Source: Hymenobacter perfusus
Lineage (GTDB): Bacteria; Bacteroidota; Bacteroidia; Cytophagales; Hymenobacteraceae
Direction: 5' to 3'
Assembly (NCBI RefSeq): GCF_003944765.1
Contig: NZ_RWIU01000004.1
Location: forward strand, 310,001-374,000
DNA: 64,000 nucleotides
Shown here piece after piece: positions 43,894 to 52,960 of this stretch. Position 1 is the first letter of the stretch. Every line of letters begins with the position of its first letter. The position numbers were made by a program, and so were the translations under genes. The notes beneath the pieces are model-generated. The model was given only the letters and a program-made list of their open reading frames with translations, did no database searches and was not told the origin of the DNA.

Positions 43894-43993
43894 GAGGCTG
43901 AAAGTCAGAAGCTAGGAGCTGGAAGCTTCTGACTCAGCTGCCCAACCACGATGTTCTAGCTCCTCACTCCTTAGCTTCTAGCTTCTTCTCAAG
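43894..43993. repeat. Word-type inverted repeat between tolC and adaptor genes
   Basis: Left half (about 43896-43935) is built from AGAAGCTAGGAGCT-like words; the right half (about 43954-43987) from TTCTAGCTCC/AGCTTCTAGC words, its reverse complement. The left half also folds on itself (43904-43933: GTCAGAAGCT with AGCTTCTGAC). Same style as the other word-type repeats. Confidence 0.65.
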
Positions 43994-45118
43994 ATGAAAT
44001 ACGTTACTTCCGCCTTTGTCCTGACGCTGGGCTTGCTGACCGCCTGCGGCGGCGACAAAGACCCGAACGCCCAGCTGGCCGAGCTGAAAAAGGAACAGGC
44101 CGCCAACCAGGCCAAGATTGCCGAGCTGGAGGCCAAAACCGGCGCGAAAGCCGAAGGTGCCGCCGCCCAGACTACGCCCGTTTCGGTGCTGAAAGTGGCT
44201 CCCGAGAGCTTTAAGAGCTACCTGGAATTGCAGGGCCGCGTCGACTTCGACCAGAACGCCAACGTGGCCGCCCGCGCCGCCGGTACACTCACCAGCCTGC
44301 GCGTGCAGCGCGGCGACCGGGTAAGCAAGGGCCAGACCCTGGCTACCGTGGATGCCTCAATACTTGATGCCAACATTGCCGAGCTGCGCACGCGCATGGA
44401 TCTGGCCCGCGTGATATATGAGAAGCAGGACCGCCTCTGGAAACAGCAGATTGGGACCGAAATCCAGTACCTGCAGGCCAAAAATAACTACCAGGCTTTG
44501 CAGCGCAACCTCAGCACCCTCAACCAGCAGCGCGCCCTTTACACCGTGGTGGCCCCGTTCGCGGGTACCGTGGATGACGTGCTGCCCAAAATTGGCGAAA
44601 CCGTAGCTCCCGGCGCGCCCGTGGTGAAACTCATCAGCAGCAGCGGCACAGGCAAAATCCTGGCCGATGTGTCGGAAGCCTACGCCTCGCGCATCAAAGC
44701 CGGCGACAAGGCCCTGGTGACCATTCCGGACCTGGGCGGGGAAGAGCTGCCCGCCACGGTGCGGGTGGTGTCGAGCACCATTAATCCCACCAGTCGCACC
44801 TTCACCACCGAGCTGCGCCTGAGCGGCAGCAAGGCTGGCCAGTTGCGCCCCAACATGGTGGCCAACGTGCGCATCCAGAATTACGACCGTCAGAATGCCA
44901 CCGTGCTGCCCGTGGATTTGGTGCAGAAGGATGAGCAGAACAGCTACGTGCTGGTAGTAAGCGAGAAAGGTGGCAAGAAAGTGGCCGCCAAGCGCGTCAT
45001 CCAGACCGGCCAGACTTACAACGGCAAGGTGGAAGTAACCAGCGGCCTGCAGGCCGGCGACCAGGTGATTTCGGCCGGCTACCAGACCCTGAACGAAGGT
45101 CAGCTGGTAACGCTGTAA
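43994..45118 (+). CDS. RND efflux periplasmic adaptor (membrane-fusion lipoprotein)
   Basis: Links the inner-membrane pump to TolC. Lipoprotein signal ending LLTAC (Cys17). A short coiled coil (24-55) precedes the core: barrel-sandwich/lipoyl half with [20 protein letters not shown], an alpha-hairpin (about 125-180), the second lipoyl half [20 protein letters not shown], a beta-barrel, and a C-terminal domain ending [19 protein letters not shown]. The 374 residues fit HlyD/AcrA-type adaptors. The pump gene starts 31 bp after its stop. Confidence 0.92.
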   Translation: MKYVTSAFVLTLGLLTACGGDKDPNAQLAELKKEQAANQAKIAELEAKTGAKAEGAAAQTTPVSVLKVAPESFKSYLELQGRVDFDQNANVAARAAGTLTSLRVQRGDRVSKGQTLATVDASILDANIAELRTRMDLARVIYEKQDRLWKQQIGTEIQYLQAKNNYQALQRNLSTLNQQRALYTVVAPFAGTVDDVLPKIGETVAPGAPVVKLISSSGTGKILADVSEAYASRIKAGDKALVTIPDLGGEELPATVRVVSSTINPTSRTFTTELRLSGSKAGQLRPNMVANVRIQNYDRQNATVLPVDLVQKDEQNSYVLVVSEKGGKKVAAKRVIQTGQTYNGKVEVTSGLQAGDQVISAGYQTLNEGQLVTL

Positions 45119-45149
45119 GCGCTGCCCCAACCGCTAAAAACCCAACAAC

Positions 45150-48100
45150 ATGCAGGATCTAGAGAAAGAGTTTGGGCCGACCAGTTGGTCGATTAACAAC
45201 AAAACCAGCATCTACATTATCACGGTGCTGCTGTGCGTGGCGGGGATTTTTGCCTACATCAAGCTGGGCAAGGAGAAATTCCCCGACATCGTGATTCCGC
45301 GCATCATCGTGGCCACTATTTACCCCGGCACTTCGCCGGCGGATATCGAAAACCTGGTGACGCGCCAGCTCGAAAAGGAGCTGAAAAGCGTGAACGGGGT
45401 GAAGAAAATCAACTCCACCTCCAACCAGGACTACTGTATCGTCGACATCGAGTTCAACTCGAACGTGGACGTGCAGTACGCCAAGCAGCTGGTGAAGGAC
45501 GCCGTGGACAAGGCCGCGCCCGAGTTGCCCAACGATTTGCCCTCGCCGCCTACGGTGAAGGAAATCAACATCTCGGAGCAGCCCATCATGTTCGTGAACC
45601 TGAGCGGCAACTTGCCCGCCGTGCAGCTCAAAAAGTACGCCGACGACTTCCAGGATAAGATTGAGGCCCTGCCCGAAATTACCCGCGTGGACATCGTAGG
45701 TGCCCTCGATCAGCAGGTGAACGTGGATGTGGACCTGAACAAGCTGCGCGCCTCGCGCCTGGGCTTCTCGGATATTAGCAACGCCATTGCCCGCGAAAAC
45801 GTGACCATTTCGGGCGGCTCCGTCGACGTAGGCTCCCAGAAGCGGGCCGTGCGCGTGGCCGGCCAGTACGTGCGCGCCGAAGATATTGCCGACATCCAGG
45901 TGAAGAACCTCAACGGCGCGGCCGTGCGCCTCGGCGACATTGCTACCGTGGAAGACGGGTTCAAGGACCGGGAATCCTACGCCCGCCTCGATGGCAAGCC
46001 CGCCATTACCCTGAACGTGGTGAAGCGCCAGGGCGAAAACCTGATTGACGCCTCCGACAAAATCAAGGCGCTGGTAGCTGAGTCCGAGAAAACGCTGCCC
46101 AAAGAGCTAAAGGTGACCATCACCGGGGACAGCTCCAACGACACCCGCGTAACGCTCCACGACCTGATCAACACCATCGTTATCGGCTTCCTGCTGGTAA
46201 CGGCCATTCTGCTGTTCTTCATGGGCACCACCAACGCCATGTTTGTGGGCCTCTCCGTGCCGATTTCGATGTTCCTGGCCTTCCTGATTATTCCGGGCTT
46301 CGATTTCTCGCTGAACATGATTGTGCTCTTCGCCTTCCTGCTGGCGCTGGGCATTGTGGTGGACGACGCCATTGTGGTCATCGAAAACACTCACCGCCTG
46401 CTGCACGAGCACCCCGAGCTGAGCACCGAAAAGGCCGCCAAATTCGCGGCTGGTGAGGTATTCGTGCCGGTACTGGCCGGTACGCTCACCACCGTAGCTC
46501 CCTTCGTGCCGCTGATGTTCTGGCCCGGTATTGTGGGCTCGTTCATGTACTACCTGCCCGTTACGCTCATCATCACCCTGATGTCGTCGCTGGTGGTGGC
46601 CTTCATCATGAATCCGGTGTTTGCCGTGAGCTTCATGGAGCGCGAGGAGCACTTCGAGGAAGACCTGCACAGCAAGCCCAAACTGAGCAAAGGCCTGAAA
46701 ATTGCCGTGGGCGTACTGGTAGTGCTGGGTATCCTGTTTAACGTGCTGGCCCTGGGTGCTACGCCCGAAGTTGGGGTCGATGGCAAAACCAGCGGTCTGA
46801 TTGGCCACTTCATCGGCAACGTCTGCCTGGCCCTGGCCGGCTTCATCCTGCTCGACAAGTTTGTGCTGGTGAAGATGATTGCCTGGTTCCAGACCCGCGC
46901 TTTGCCCAAGTTCCAGAACGGCTACGCCAGCCTGGTGCGCTGGTCCATCAACCACCCGGCCCTGGTGATGATTAGCGTGGTGGTGCTGTTCATCGGCTCG
47001 TTCGTGGCCGTGGGTATGCGCGGCCCGAAGGTGGACTTCTTCCCGAAAGGCGACCCGAAATTCATTTATACCTACCTGAAAATGCCGGTGGGTACCCGCG
47101 TCGAAATCACCGACTCCATCACCAAAGTGCTGGAAAACCGCATCTACGGCGTTATCGGCCGCCAGAACCCCGATGTGGAATCGGTGATTACCAACGTGGC
47201 CATTGGTGCCGGCGACCCGAGCGACGCGTCCTCGTCGAGTGGCACGGCCATGTCGAACATGGGCAAGGTGGCCGTGGCCTTCAAGGAGCTCAGCGACCGG
47301 ACCGGCCCGACTACCGGCACCTACATGGATAAAATCCGGGAGGCGGTGAAAGGCATTCCCGGCGCCGAAATTTCGGTGGACCAGGAAGCCAGCGGCCCGC
47401 CCCAAGCTAAGCCCATTGCTATTGAGGTGATTGGCGACGACTACCCCACGCTGGCCAAGCTCAGCAAGAAGGTGACCCGCTACGTTGATTCGCTCAACAT
47501 TGGCGGCGTGGAAGCGTTGCGCTCCAACCTGGAAGACCGCAACCCCGAAATTGCCGTGAACATCGACCGCACCCGCGCCAACCGGGAAGGTATCAGCACC
47601 GGCCAGATTGGCCTGGAAGTGCGCACGGCCATCTACGGCTCGGAGGCCAGCAAATTCAAAACCTCCGACGACGAATACCCCGTGCAGGTGCGCTACGCCA
47701 AGCCTTACCGCAACGACGTGGACGCCATCATCAATTCCCCGCTCACGTTCCGCGACGCTACCGGCGCCGTACGCCAAGTGCCTATTTCGTCCATTGCCCA
47801 GGTAACCTACGGCAGCACCTACGGCGGCATCCGGCGCAAGGACACCAAGCGCGTCATCACCATCAGCTCCAACGTGCTCAACGGCTACACCGGCCCTGAT
47901 GTGGTAGCCAACATCCGCACGGCCCTGCAGTCCTTCCCCACGCCGGCCGGCTACACCATCAAAATGGGCGGGGCCGAAGAAGACCAGAAGGAAACCACCG
48001 ACTTCCTGCCCATGGCCGGCATCGGGGCGCTGGGCCTCATCTTCCTGATTCTGGTAACGCAGTTCAACTCGTTCAGCAAGCCGGTTATCATCCTGTCGGA

Positions 48101-48629
48101 AGTGCTGTTCTCCATTGCCGGCGTATTCTGGGGGCTGGCCATCACGGGCCAGAACGTCAGCATCGTAATGACCGGGGTTGGTATCATCGCCCTGGCCGGT
48201 ATCGTGGTGAAAAACGGGATTCTGCTGGTCGAGTTCATGGACATTCTACGGGCGCAGGGCATGCCGCTGCGCGAAGCCATTGTGCTGGCCGGCCGCACCC
48301 GCCTCAACCCGGTAATCCTGACGGCTACGGCCGCCACGCTGGGCCTGATTCCGCTGGCCATTGGCCTGAACATCGACTTCTACGAGCTGTTCGCCAGCGG
48401 CCACGCCCACTTCTTCATCGGTGGTGAGTCGGTTGTGTTCTGGGGCCCGCTGGCCTGGACCATCATCTTCGGGCTGGTGTTTGCCACCGGCATCACGCTG
48501 GTCGTAGTACCCGTGATGTACCTGCTGAGCGAGAGTCTGAAGCTGCGTCTGAAAGGCACGCCTGAACCCGCCGCCATAGCTGACGCCGAAGAGGTGGAGG
48601 CCGCCCGGCCGCCGGTGCTCACGCACTAA
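45150..48629 (+). CDS. RND-family efflux pump, AcrB-like, with extra membrane helices
   Basis: Proton-driven inner-membrane pump. The 1159 residues give the standard 12 helices and two large periplasmic domains. The proton-relay Asp pair is D405/D406 in ALGIVVDDAIVVIENTHR; the second half carries GIVVKNGILLVEFMD. Compared with usual RND pumps of about 1050 residues there is an insert near residues 507-593 that contains two more hydrophobic stretches (AVGVLVVLGILFNVLAL and NVCLALAGFILLDKFVL). Substrate is unknown; sequence looks more like the multidrug (HAE1-like) than the heavy-metal branch. Confidence 0.92.
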   Translation: MQDLEKEFGPTSWSINNKTSIYIITVLLCVAGIFAYIKLGKEKFPDIVIPRIIVATIYPGTSPADIENLVTRQLEKELKSVNGVKKINSTSNQDYCIVDIEFNSNVDVQYAKQLVKDAVDKAAPELPNDLPSPPTVKEINISEQPIMFVNLSGNLPAVQLKKYADDFQDKIEALPEITRVDIVGALDQQVNVDVDLNKLRASRLGFSDISNAIARENVTISGGSVDVGSQKRAVRVAGQYVRAEDIADIQVKNLNGAAVRLGDIATVEDGFKDRESYARLDGKPAITLNVVKRQGENLIDASDKIKALVAESEKTLPKELKVTITGDSSNDTRVTLHDLINTIVIGFLLVTAILLFFMGTTNAMFVGLSVPISMFLAFLIIPGFDFSLNMIVLFAFLLALGIVVDDAIVVIENTHRLLHEHPELSTEKAAKFAAGEVFVPVLAGTLTTVAPFVPLMFWPGIVGSFMYYLPVTLIITLMSSLVVAFIMNPVFAVSFMEREEHFEEDLHSKPKLSKGLKIAVGVLVVLGILFNVLALGATPEVGVDGKTSGLIGHFIGNVCLALAGFILLDKFVLVKMIAWFQTRALPKFQNGYASLVRWSINHPALVMISVVVLFIGSFVAVGMRGPKVDFFPKGDPKFIYTYLKMPVGTRVEITDSITKVLENRIYGVIGRQNPDVESVITNVAIGAGDPSDASSSSGTAMSNMGKVAVAFKELSDRTGPTTGTYMDKIREAVKGIPGAEISVDQEASGPPQAKPIAIEVIGDDYPTLAKLSKKVTRYVDSLNIGGVEALRSNLEDRNPEIAVNIDRTRANREGISTGQIGLEVRTAIYGSEASKFKTSDDEYPVQVRYAKPYRNDVDAIINSPLTFRDATGAVRQVPISSIAQVTYGSTYGGIRRKDTKRVITISSNVLNGYTGPDVVANIRTALQSFPTPAGYTIKMGGAEEDQKETTDFLPMAGIGALGLIFLILVTQFNSFSKPVIILSEVLFSIAGVFWGLAITGQNVSIVMTGVGIIALAGIVVKNGILLVEFMDILRAQGMPLREAIVLAGRTRLNPVILTATAATLGLIPLAIGLNIDFYELFASGHAHFFIGGESVVFWGPLAWTIIFGLVFATGITLVVVPVMYLLSESLKLRLKGTPEPAAIADAEEVEAARPPVLTH

Positions 48630-48803
48630 ACAGCTGCCGCAATAGCCGGGCCGCTGTACGCGGTGGCCCGGCCGTTGCTTTTTTCTTACGTGGCTTGCAA
48701 CCATTTCGGCTTTCGAAATACTCCTCCGCCCGAACGGGCGGGCCAGTACCGGAGCCGGCCATGCTTGCTCGCTTTTTCTCTCTCGTACCCTGTCGTTTCT
48801 CGT

Positions 48804-49076
48804 ATGGTTATCCTGACGACTACCGCCCCTAAAACAATTCAGCAGCAGGTGCTGCGCATCATCAGCAAGCGGAAGGCCATCAAGGCTAAACGCCTGCGTA
48901 TCGGTACCGACCTGAGCCGCGAGTTTGGCTTCGATACCGTGGATGTAGTGGATATCATTCTGGAGCTGGAACGGAATTTCCACATCACCATTCCCGATGA
49001 AGTACCCCTAGCAACGGTGGGTGACTTCGTGAAATACGTGGTGTCGCACACGCCCGCCCGGCAACAGGCCGCCTAG
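48804..49076 (+). CDS. Acyl-carrier-like protein with Thr in place of the modified Ser
   Basis: A 90-residue protein with the acyl-carrier four-helix pattern: VLRIISKRKA, GTDLSREFGFDTVDVVDI, ILELERNFHITIPDEV, TVGDFVKYVV. In true carriers the DSL serine receives phosphopantetheine; here the motif is D44-T45-V46, so that serine is missing. The N-terminal region is unusually basic (KRKAIKAKRLR). Start at 48804 is chosen because the upstream frame has no similarity. Single gene, flanked by the RND operon and a double terminator. It may be a non-acylated carrier-fold protein. Confidence 0.75.
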   Translation: MVILTTTAPKTIQQQVLRIISKRKAIKAKRLRIGTDLSREFGFDTVDVVDIILELERNFHITIPDEVPLATVGDFVKYVVSHTPARQQAA

Positions 49077-49083
49077 CGGCAAC

Positions 49084-49170
49084 AGTAGCCAAAAAGGCTA
49101 CTTGGTCTTTTTACTCTGCAAAAAGCCCCGAGGAGGCAGCGCACCTAGTGCGGCTGCCTCCTCGGGGCTT
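49084..49170. terminator. Double terminator after the carrier-like gene
   Basis: First hairpin: 7-bp stem 49084-49090 with 49096-49102, A5 loop, followed by a T-rich run, reading plus. Second: perfect 18-bp stem 49123-49140 with 49153-49170, extended inward by four pairs, suited to both of the converging genes. Confidence 0.85.
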
Positions 49171-49196
49171 CCTTCTGATTGGGTACGGAAGGGTTA

Positions 49197-49835
49197 TTAG
49201 CGCACGTTTCCGCCGGCATCACCACCCTCGGGGAGGTTGGCCGCAGACGAACTAGGCTCCCGGCTGCTGTCAGTCGTGTTGCCTACCTCGGTGGCGCTGC
49301 TCAGATCATCGGCCTTTTTACCGGTAGGGTTGTGAGCGGCCGGAGCATCTACGTTGGCGAAAACAGGGGTAGCCGCAGCTTTATCTTCGGTTACGCGCGA
49401 GTCCGTTACCAAGCTAGGACGGGTCTTTTCCCATTCCAGAAACTTGTCCATCTCGTCCTTGATGGTGGTACTGAACCAAGCCACCAGGGCCACGTCATCC
49501 AGTAGGCCCAGCACCGGAATAAAGTCTGGAATCAGGTCGATAGGGCTCAGGAAGTAGATGGTAACGGCTACCGCCGCTACTATCGTGGAAGTGGGTAGGC
49601 CTGTGTATTCACCCGAAACGGATGTGCGAACCAGCCGCAGCATCGTCTGGAGGGTTTCCCAGGCTTCGTGCGCAATAGAGCCAACATCCTTTTTGTCGCT
49701 TGCTTTGGTGTAGGCGTCATTCAGCAGCTGCTTCATGCGCGTAGGCTTCTTAATGTATTCTTCGGCCTTACCGACGAACTTCTTAAAAATCGGGGAGGAG
49801 GCTATGTCCTCACCTTTGGGAATTTGCTTGTCCAT
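49197..49835 (-). CDS. YkvA-type (DUF1232) membrane protein
   Basis: A 212-residue protein of unknown role. The DUF1232 core is clear: VAAVAVTIYFLSPIDLIPDF then IPVLGLLDDVALVAWF (about 87-125). It follows a charged helical N-terminus and is followed by a long Ser/Thr/Ala/Asp-rich, probably disordered tail (about 150-212). Start at 49835 (MDKQIPKGE) is preferred over 49943. The NlpC/P60 gene lies upstream on the same strand behind a terminator. Confidence 0.8.
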   Translation of the reverse strand: MDKQIPKGEDIASSPIFKKFVGKAEEYIKKPTRMKQLLNDAYTKASDKKDVGSIAHEAWETLQTMLRLVRTSVSGEYTGLPTSTIVAAVAVTIYFLSPIDLIPDFIPVLGLLDDVALVAWFSTTIKDEMDKFLEWEKTRPSLVTDSRVTEDKAAATPVFANVDAPAAHNPTGKKADDLSSATEVGNTTDSSREPSSSAANLPEGGDAGGNVR

Positions 49836-49930
49836 AATGTGCGGAGGGAGAGAAAGAGGTAGACCGGATAGCGCGTCTTGCTGTGGGCTATACCGCCATT
49901 TCAGCAAAATAGTTTTCGGGCCGAAGGTCG

Positions 49931-49973
49931 CAGAAAAAAACAAAAACGCCCCGTTTGTGAAAACGAGGCGTTT
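49931..49973 (-). terminator. Terminator after the NlpC/P60 gene
   Basis: A 13-bp stem with one mismatch (49944-49956 with 49961-49973). On the minus strand it is followed by a T-rich run (complement of the A-run 49934-49946). Confidence 0.75.
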
Positions 49974-49994
49974 CGAACTGCAAAAACCAGTGGT

Positions 49995-50594
49995 CTACCG
50001 CTCCACGCGACCGGCCGCGTAAAAATTGCGGCTGTAGTAGGCTTGATTCAAAGAACTTACCATGACGCCACCGCCGCAGGCAGAGTGGGCAAATTTGCCA
50101 TCTTTCAGGTAAATACCAACGTGGTAGATGGGCTGGCCCGGACCCCGACGGAAAAATACTAGGTCGCCAGTCTGCATTGCGTCCTTCTGCACATGTTTCA
50201 CGCTGGTGAACATGGAGCGGGAACTGCGTTGCAGGGTTATGCCATACGCCTCTTTGAATACGCGGGTCACAAACCCGGAGCAGTCGGTGCCGCTTTTGCT
50301 GTTGCTGCCGTAGCGGTAAGGAGTACCCAACCACGATACCACGGTTTCCAGCAATGACTTATCTTCCGTATAGCTGGCTTCAATGCCTAGCCGATGCGCT
50401 ACTTTATCGTATGCTACCGAGTCGGAGGCGGTAAGCAGGCGGGTTTCCTCTTCCCCTGAGAACAAGGTGCTGAGCAGAGAAGCTTGCTGCGTGGTGGCCA
50501 GAGGCGAAGCGGAATTGGCAGCAGGATTTTTTTCGAAGAAAAAAGACAGGACCATCGAGGCCGCGGCGAGGCAATACAGAATGCTGTTTTTCAT
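49995..50594 (-). CDS. NlpC/P60-family peptidoglycan hydrolase
   Basis: Predicted exported endopeptidase that cuts peptide stems of peptidoglycan. Start at 50594 (MKNSILYCLAAASMVLSFFF) gives a signal or anchor helix and 199 residues. The C-terminal domain shows the catalytic Cys105 in GTDCSGFVTRVF, His158 in YHVGIYL and a third polar residue near His170. The segment before it (45-85) is a short unassigned spacer. Single gene with its own terminator. Confidence 0.9.
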   Translation of the reverse strand: MKNSILYCLAAASMVLSFFFEKNPAANSASPLATTQQASLLSTLFSGEEETRLLTASDSVAYDKVAHRLGIEASYTEDKSLLETVVSWLGTPYRYGSNSKSGTDCSGFVTRVFKEAYGITLQRSSRSMFTSVKHVQKDAMQTGDLVFFRRGPGQPIYHVGIYLKDGKFAHSACGGGVMVSSLNQAYYSRNFYAAGRVER

Positions 50595-50910
50595 TGTCCG
50601 TCGTGGGAGGGAGGATGCGCTGCCGGAGGCGGGCCGGCAACGTTGTGCGTGCTTCTTTTTGACCAATAGGCAACCGGAAATCCGGATGACAAAAACGTGA
50701 TGAAACGAACCTTCTGAGTCGCCGAACTTAGTAGCTAAGACGACGGCCAGTGGTTAAAGCTAACCCTAAATTTTTGGAAGCACCAAGGTTTCGTGCCCAC
50801 TTCGGCATAAGTTCTTCTAATGGTGCAGCTGATTTTTGAAAAAATCATACTCAAAAAGTTAACTGCTTCGGAATCGGAGGCGTATACTTCTGCCTGCTTT
50901 TTTTCTGCCT
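50595..50910. other. Divergent, relatively AT-rich intergenic region
   Basis: 316 bp between two divergent genes. It is clearly richer in A/T than the surroundings and should contain both promoters, but no full -33/-7 pair was found. A small palindrome (TGATTTTT then AAAAATCA) lies near 50829-50846. No gene or RNA seen. Confidence 0.4.
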
Positions 50911-51276
50911 ATGCAACTGCCTCGTATCGTTGAAAATTCGCCTTTCGCGCGGCTGGCCCGCCTCAAGCTGGGCGCGCCCAATGTGGCCATGGTGCTGGGC
51001 CGAAGCATTCACCTGAGCGGTGTGAGCCGGGAGCAGTTTCTGCGCGACCCGTTCTGGGTCGCTCACGAGATGGAACACATCCGGCAGTTTCAGGAATTCG
51101 GGCGTCTGGGGTTCCTGGCCCGCTACCTGCGCGACTGGATGCGGCACGGCTACTTCAACATACCGTTTGAGGTAGCCGCCCGCGAAGCCGCCGAGCGCGA
51201 CGCCCACCTCTACGCTCAAGGCCGCCCGCTTCCTACCGTCTTAGAGCGCCACCCTACGCCGAAGGGGAAATTGTGA
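50911..51276 (+). CDS. Small HExxH protein, putative minimal metallopeptidase
   Basis: A 121-residue protein without signal peptide. The zinc-binding signature H52-E-M-E-H56 lies in PFWVAHEMEHIRQFQEFG, and a downstream PFEVAAREAAERDA stretch offers Glu87 or Glu92 as third ligand. This resembles the short DUF4157-like zincin cores seen alone or fused to larger proteins. No partner gene nearby. Enzyme activity is not certain: the domain is very small. Confidence 0.7.
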   Translation: MQLPRIVENSPFARLARLKLGAPNVAMVLGRSIHLSGVSREQFLRDPFWVAHEMEHIRQFQEFGRLGFLARYLRDWMRHGYFNIPFEVAAREAAERDAHLYAQGRPLPTVLERHPTPKGKL

Positions 51277-51317
51277 GTTAACCTTTCAGGTAGCGCAAGT
51301 GAAGCGAATAGGATAGA

Positions 51318-51378
51318 AAAAGCCCTGTTGGGGCGATGTTGGCCGTTAAACGGTCAGCGTCGCCCCAACAGGGCTTTT
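51318..51378. terminator. Bidirectional terminator
   Basis: Perfect 19-bp stem (51318-51336 with 51360-51378), AAAA at the left end and TTTT at the right, with an inner hairpin (GGCCGT/ACGGTC). It lies between the converging HExxH and SDR genes. Confidence 0.9.
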
Positions 51379-51470
51379 ATTTATAGTTAGTAGGTGTTGT
51401 TTAAGCTGAGTTCTACCGCGCTGTTCACGCCGCTTGCGCTACCTGAACGGCAAACTCACAATTTCACCAC

Positions 51471-52229
51471 TTACAGCGCGGCCAGCCGGCCGCCGTCGGC
51501 TACCAGGGTGGTGCCGTTGATGAAGCTGGCCTCCGGGGAGGCTACGAAGCAGATGACTGCGGCCAGCTCCTCGGTGGTGCCTACCTGCCCGGTAATTTTC
51601 TCCTTGCCGCTTTTCACGTTGGGGTTGCTCCAGAGCATGGGCGTATCCACGGCCCCGGGTGCCACGGCATTGATGCGGGCATGGGTATGGGGGATTTCCT
51701 GGCTGAGGCCCCGCACGAAGGCTTCTGTAGCCCCTTTGCTGGCGGCGTAGGGTACCACGTTGGCGGTGGTCTGCTGGGCGTGCACGGAACTGACGGCCAC
51801 AATGGCCCCATGCTTCATGTGGGCCAAGCATAGCTGGGTCAGTCGGAACAAGGGCCGCAGATTCACGTCCATCAGCTCGTCCCAAGCTTTGGGGGCCAGT
51901 TTCTGGATAGGGTCGAAGGTCATCATGCCAGCGTTGTTGATGAGCACATCAATGCGGCCCCATTCTTTCACCGTGCGCTCCACGGCGCGCACCAGCTGGC
52001 TGTCCTTGCCCACATCGGTACGGATGAAGAAGGCCTCGCCACCGGCTTTGGTAATGGTATCCACGGTTTTCTTGCCTTCATCGGCGTCGCGGCCCAGCAC
52101 GGCCACGCGGCCACCCTCGCGGGCCATCCGTACGGCCACAGCCCGGCCAATACCGGAGGTGGCGCCCGTCACAAGGCACACTTTATTCTGAAAGCGTTTG
52201 GCGGATTCGGTAACGGGGGTAAAAGGCAT
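51471..52229 (-). CDS. Short-chain dehydrogenase/reductase
   Basis: NAD(P)-dependent oxidoreductase with unknown substrate. With the start at 52229 (MPFTPVTES) the 252 residues show the cofactor motif TGATSGIG (21-28), NNAG (98-101), catalytic Ser near 148 (AVSSVHA) and YxxxK at Y161/K165. The C-terminal FINGTTLVADGG is typical of classical SDRs. Arg47 after the second strand (LGRDAD) suggests NADP preference, not proven. Single gene. Confidence 0.9.
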   Translation of the reverse strand: MPFTPVTESAKRFQNKVCLVTGATSGIGRAVAVRMAREGGRVAVLGRDADEGKKTVDTITKAGGEAFFIRTDVGKDSQLVRAVERTVKEWGRIDVLINNAGMMTFDPIQKLAPKAWDELMDVNLRPLFRLTQLCLAHMKHGAIVAVSSVHAQQTTANVVPYAASKGATEAFVRGLSQEIPHTHARINAVAPGAVDTPMLWSNPNVKSGKEKITGQVGTTEELAAVICFVASPEASFINGTTLVADGGRLAAL

Positions 52230-52468
52230 CAGAAGAAATATTAGGGGAGATGAGTAACCATCCAAACGGGCAGCTCAACCGGATGTTTAGGTTGCCGTCA
52301 GTTTAAAGCGGTTAGCCTGTCCGAGCCAGATGCGTATCTTTTCGCTTTTGCGTCCGGTTATGCAGATTTAGGTAACTGAGTAGTAACCTTCCAGCGGCTT
52401 TTCACGAATAGGGGAGGGAACTGGCTTTCTGACGGTTCACTATCTCCCTATCACGTAACGCAACTCCC

Positions 52469-52948
52469 ATGAGCACGCAAAAATCACATCAGCCCGGCGC
52501 TCCAGCCCATAAGCACATCACCTTCACGCCCGCCAGCGAAGTATCCGGCTCGTCGGAACAGAACGATTCGACCGAGAACACCCGGTCGGTAGCCACCCGT
52601 CAGGATGGTCAGCAGAAGTCGTGGCTAGACCAGCAGCAGTGGCTGAAAAATATCGATGTAAATCAGCTCTCCCAGCAGGTAAAAGATATCAGCTCCAAAG
52701 CCAAAGACCTCGGTACGAAAGCCGTGGATCAGGTGAACCGGCTCACGCCCACGCAGAAAGTAGTAGGTGGCGCGCTGTTGGTAAGCGGTTTAAGCTGGCT
52801 GGCTTTGCGCTCAAAGAGCAGTGCCCCGAAAGGCCAGACCTACCGTAGCAGCAAAGACGAAGACACCACTTGGAAAAACTCCAACGAATCGGTGTACCGT
52901 GGGGCTACCCGCAGCTACGGCGAAGACGACTACGCTACTGACCTGTAA
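52469..52948 (+). CDS. Hypothetical protein with one membrane helix
   Basis: A 159-residue protein not assigned to a family. The N-terminal third is polar and probably disordered (Ser/Gln/Thr/His). An amphipathic stretch (LSQQVKDISSKAKDLGTKAV, about 67-86) is followed by TPTQKVVGGALLVSGLSWLA, a membrane helix or hairpin (about 93-113), then a charged Ser/Asp/Tyr-rich tail. The pattern recalls small stress-type DUF883-like membrane proteins, but that is only a resemblance. A 65-nt palindrome starts 13 bp after its stop. Confidence 0.65.
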   Translation: MSTQKSHQPGAPAHKHITFTPASEVSGSSEQNDSTENTRSVATRQDGQQKSWLDQQQWLKNIDVNQLSQQVKDISSKAKDLGTKAVDQVNRLTPTQKVVGGALLVSGLSWLALRSKSSAPKGQTYRSSKDEDTTWKNSNESVYRGATRSYGEDDYATDL

Positions 52949-52960
52949 GCTAACCGGTCA

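Noticed and set aside
46107..47777. 556-residue open frame antisense to the RND pump
   Set aside because: Shadow of a strongly biased gene; no start context or domain.
52321..52345. TATCTTTT box upstream of the 52469 gene as a promoter
   Set aside because: One mismatch in the -7 box, no TTG at the right distance and more than 120 bp from the gene; too weak to list.
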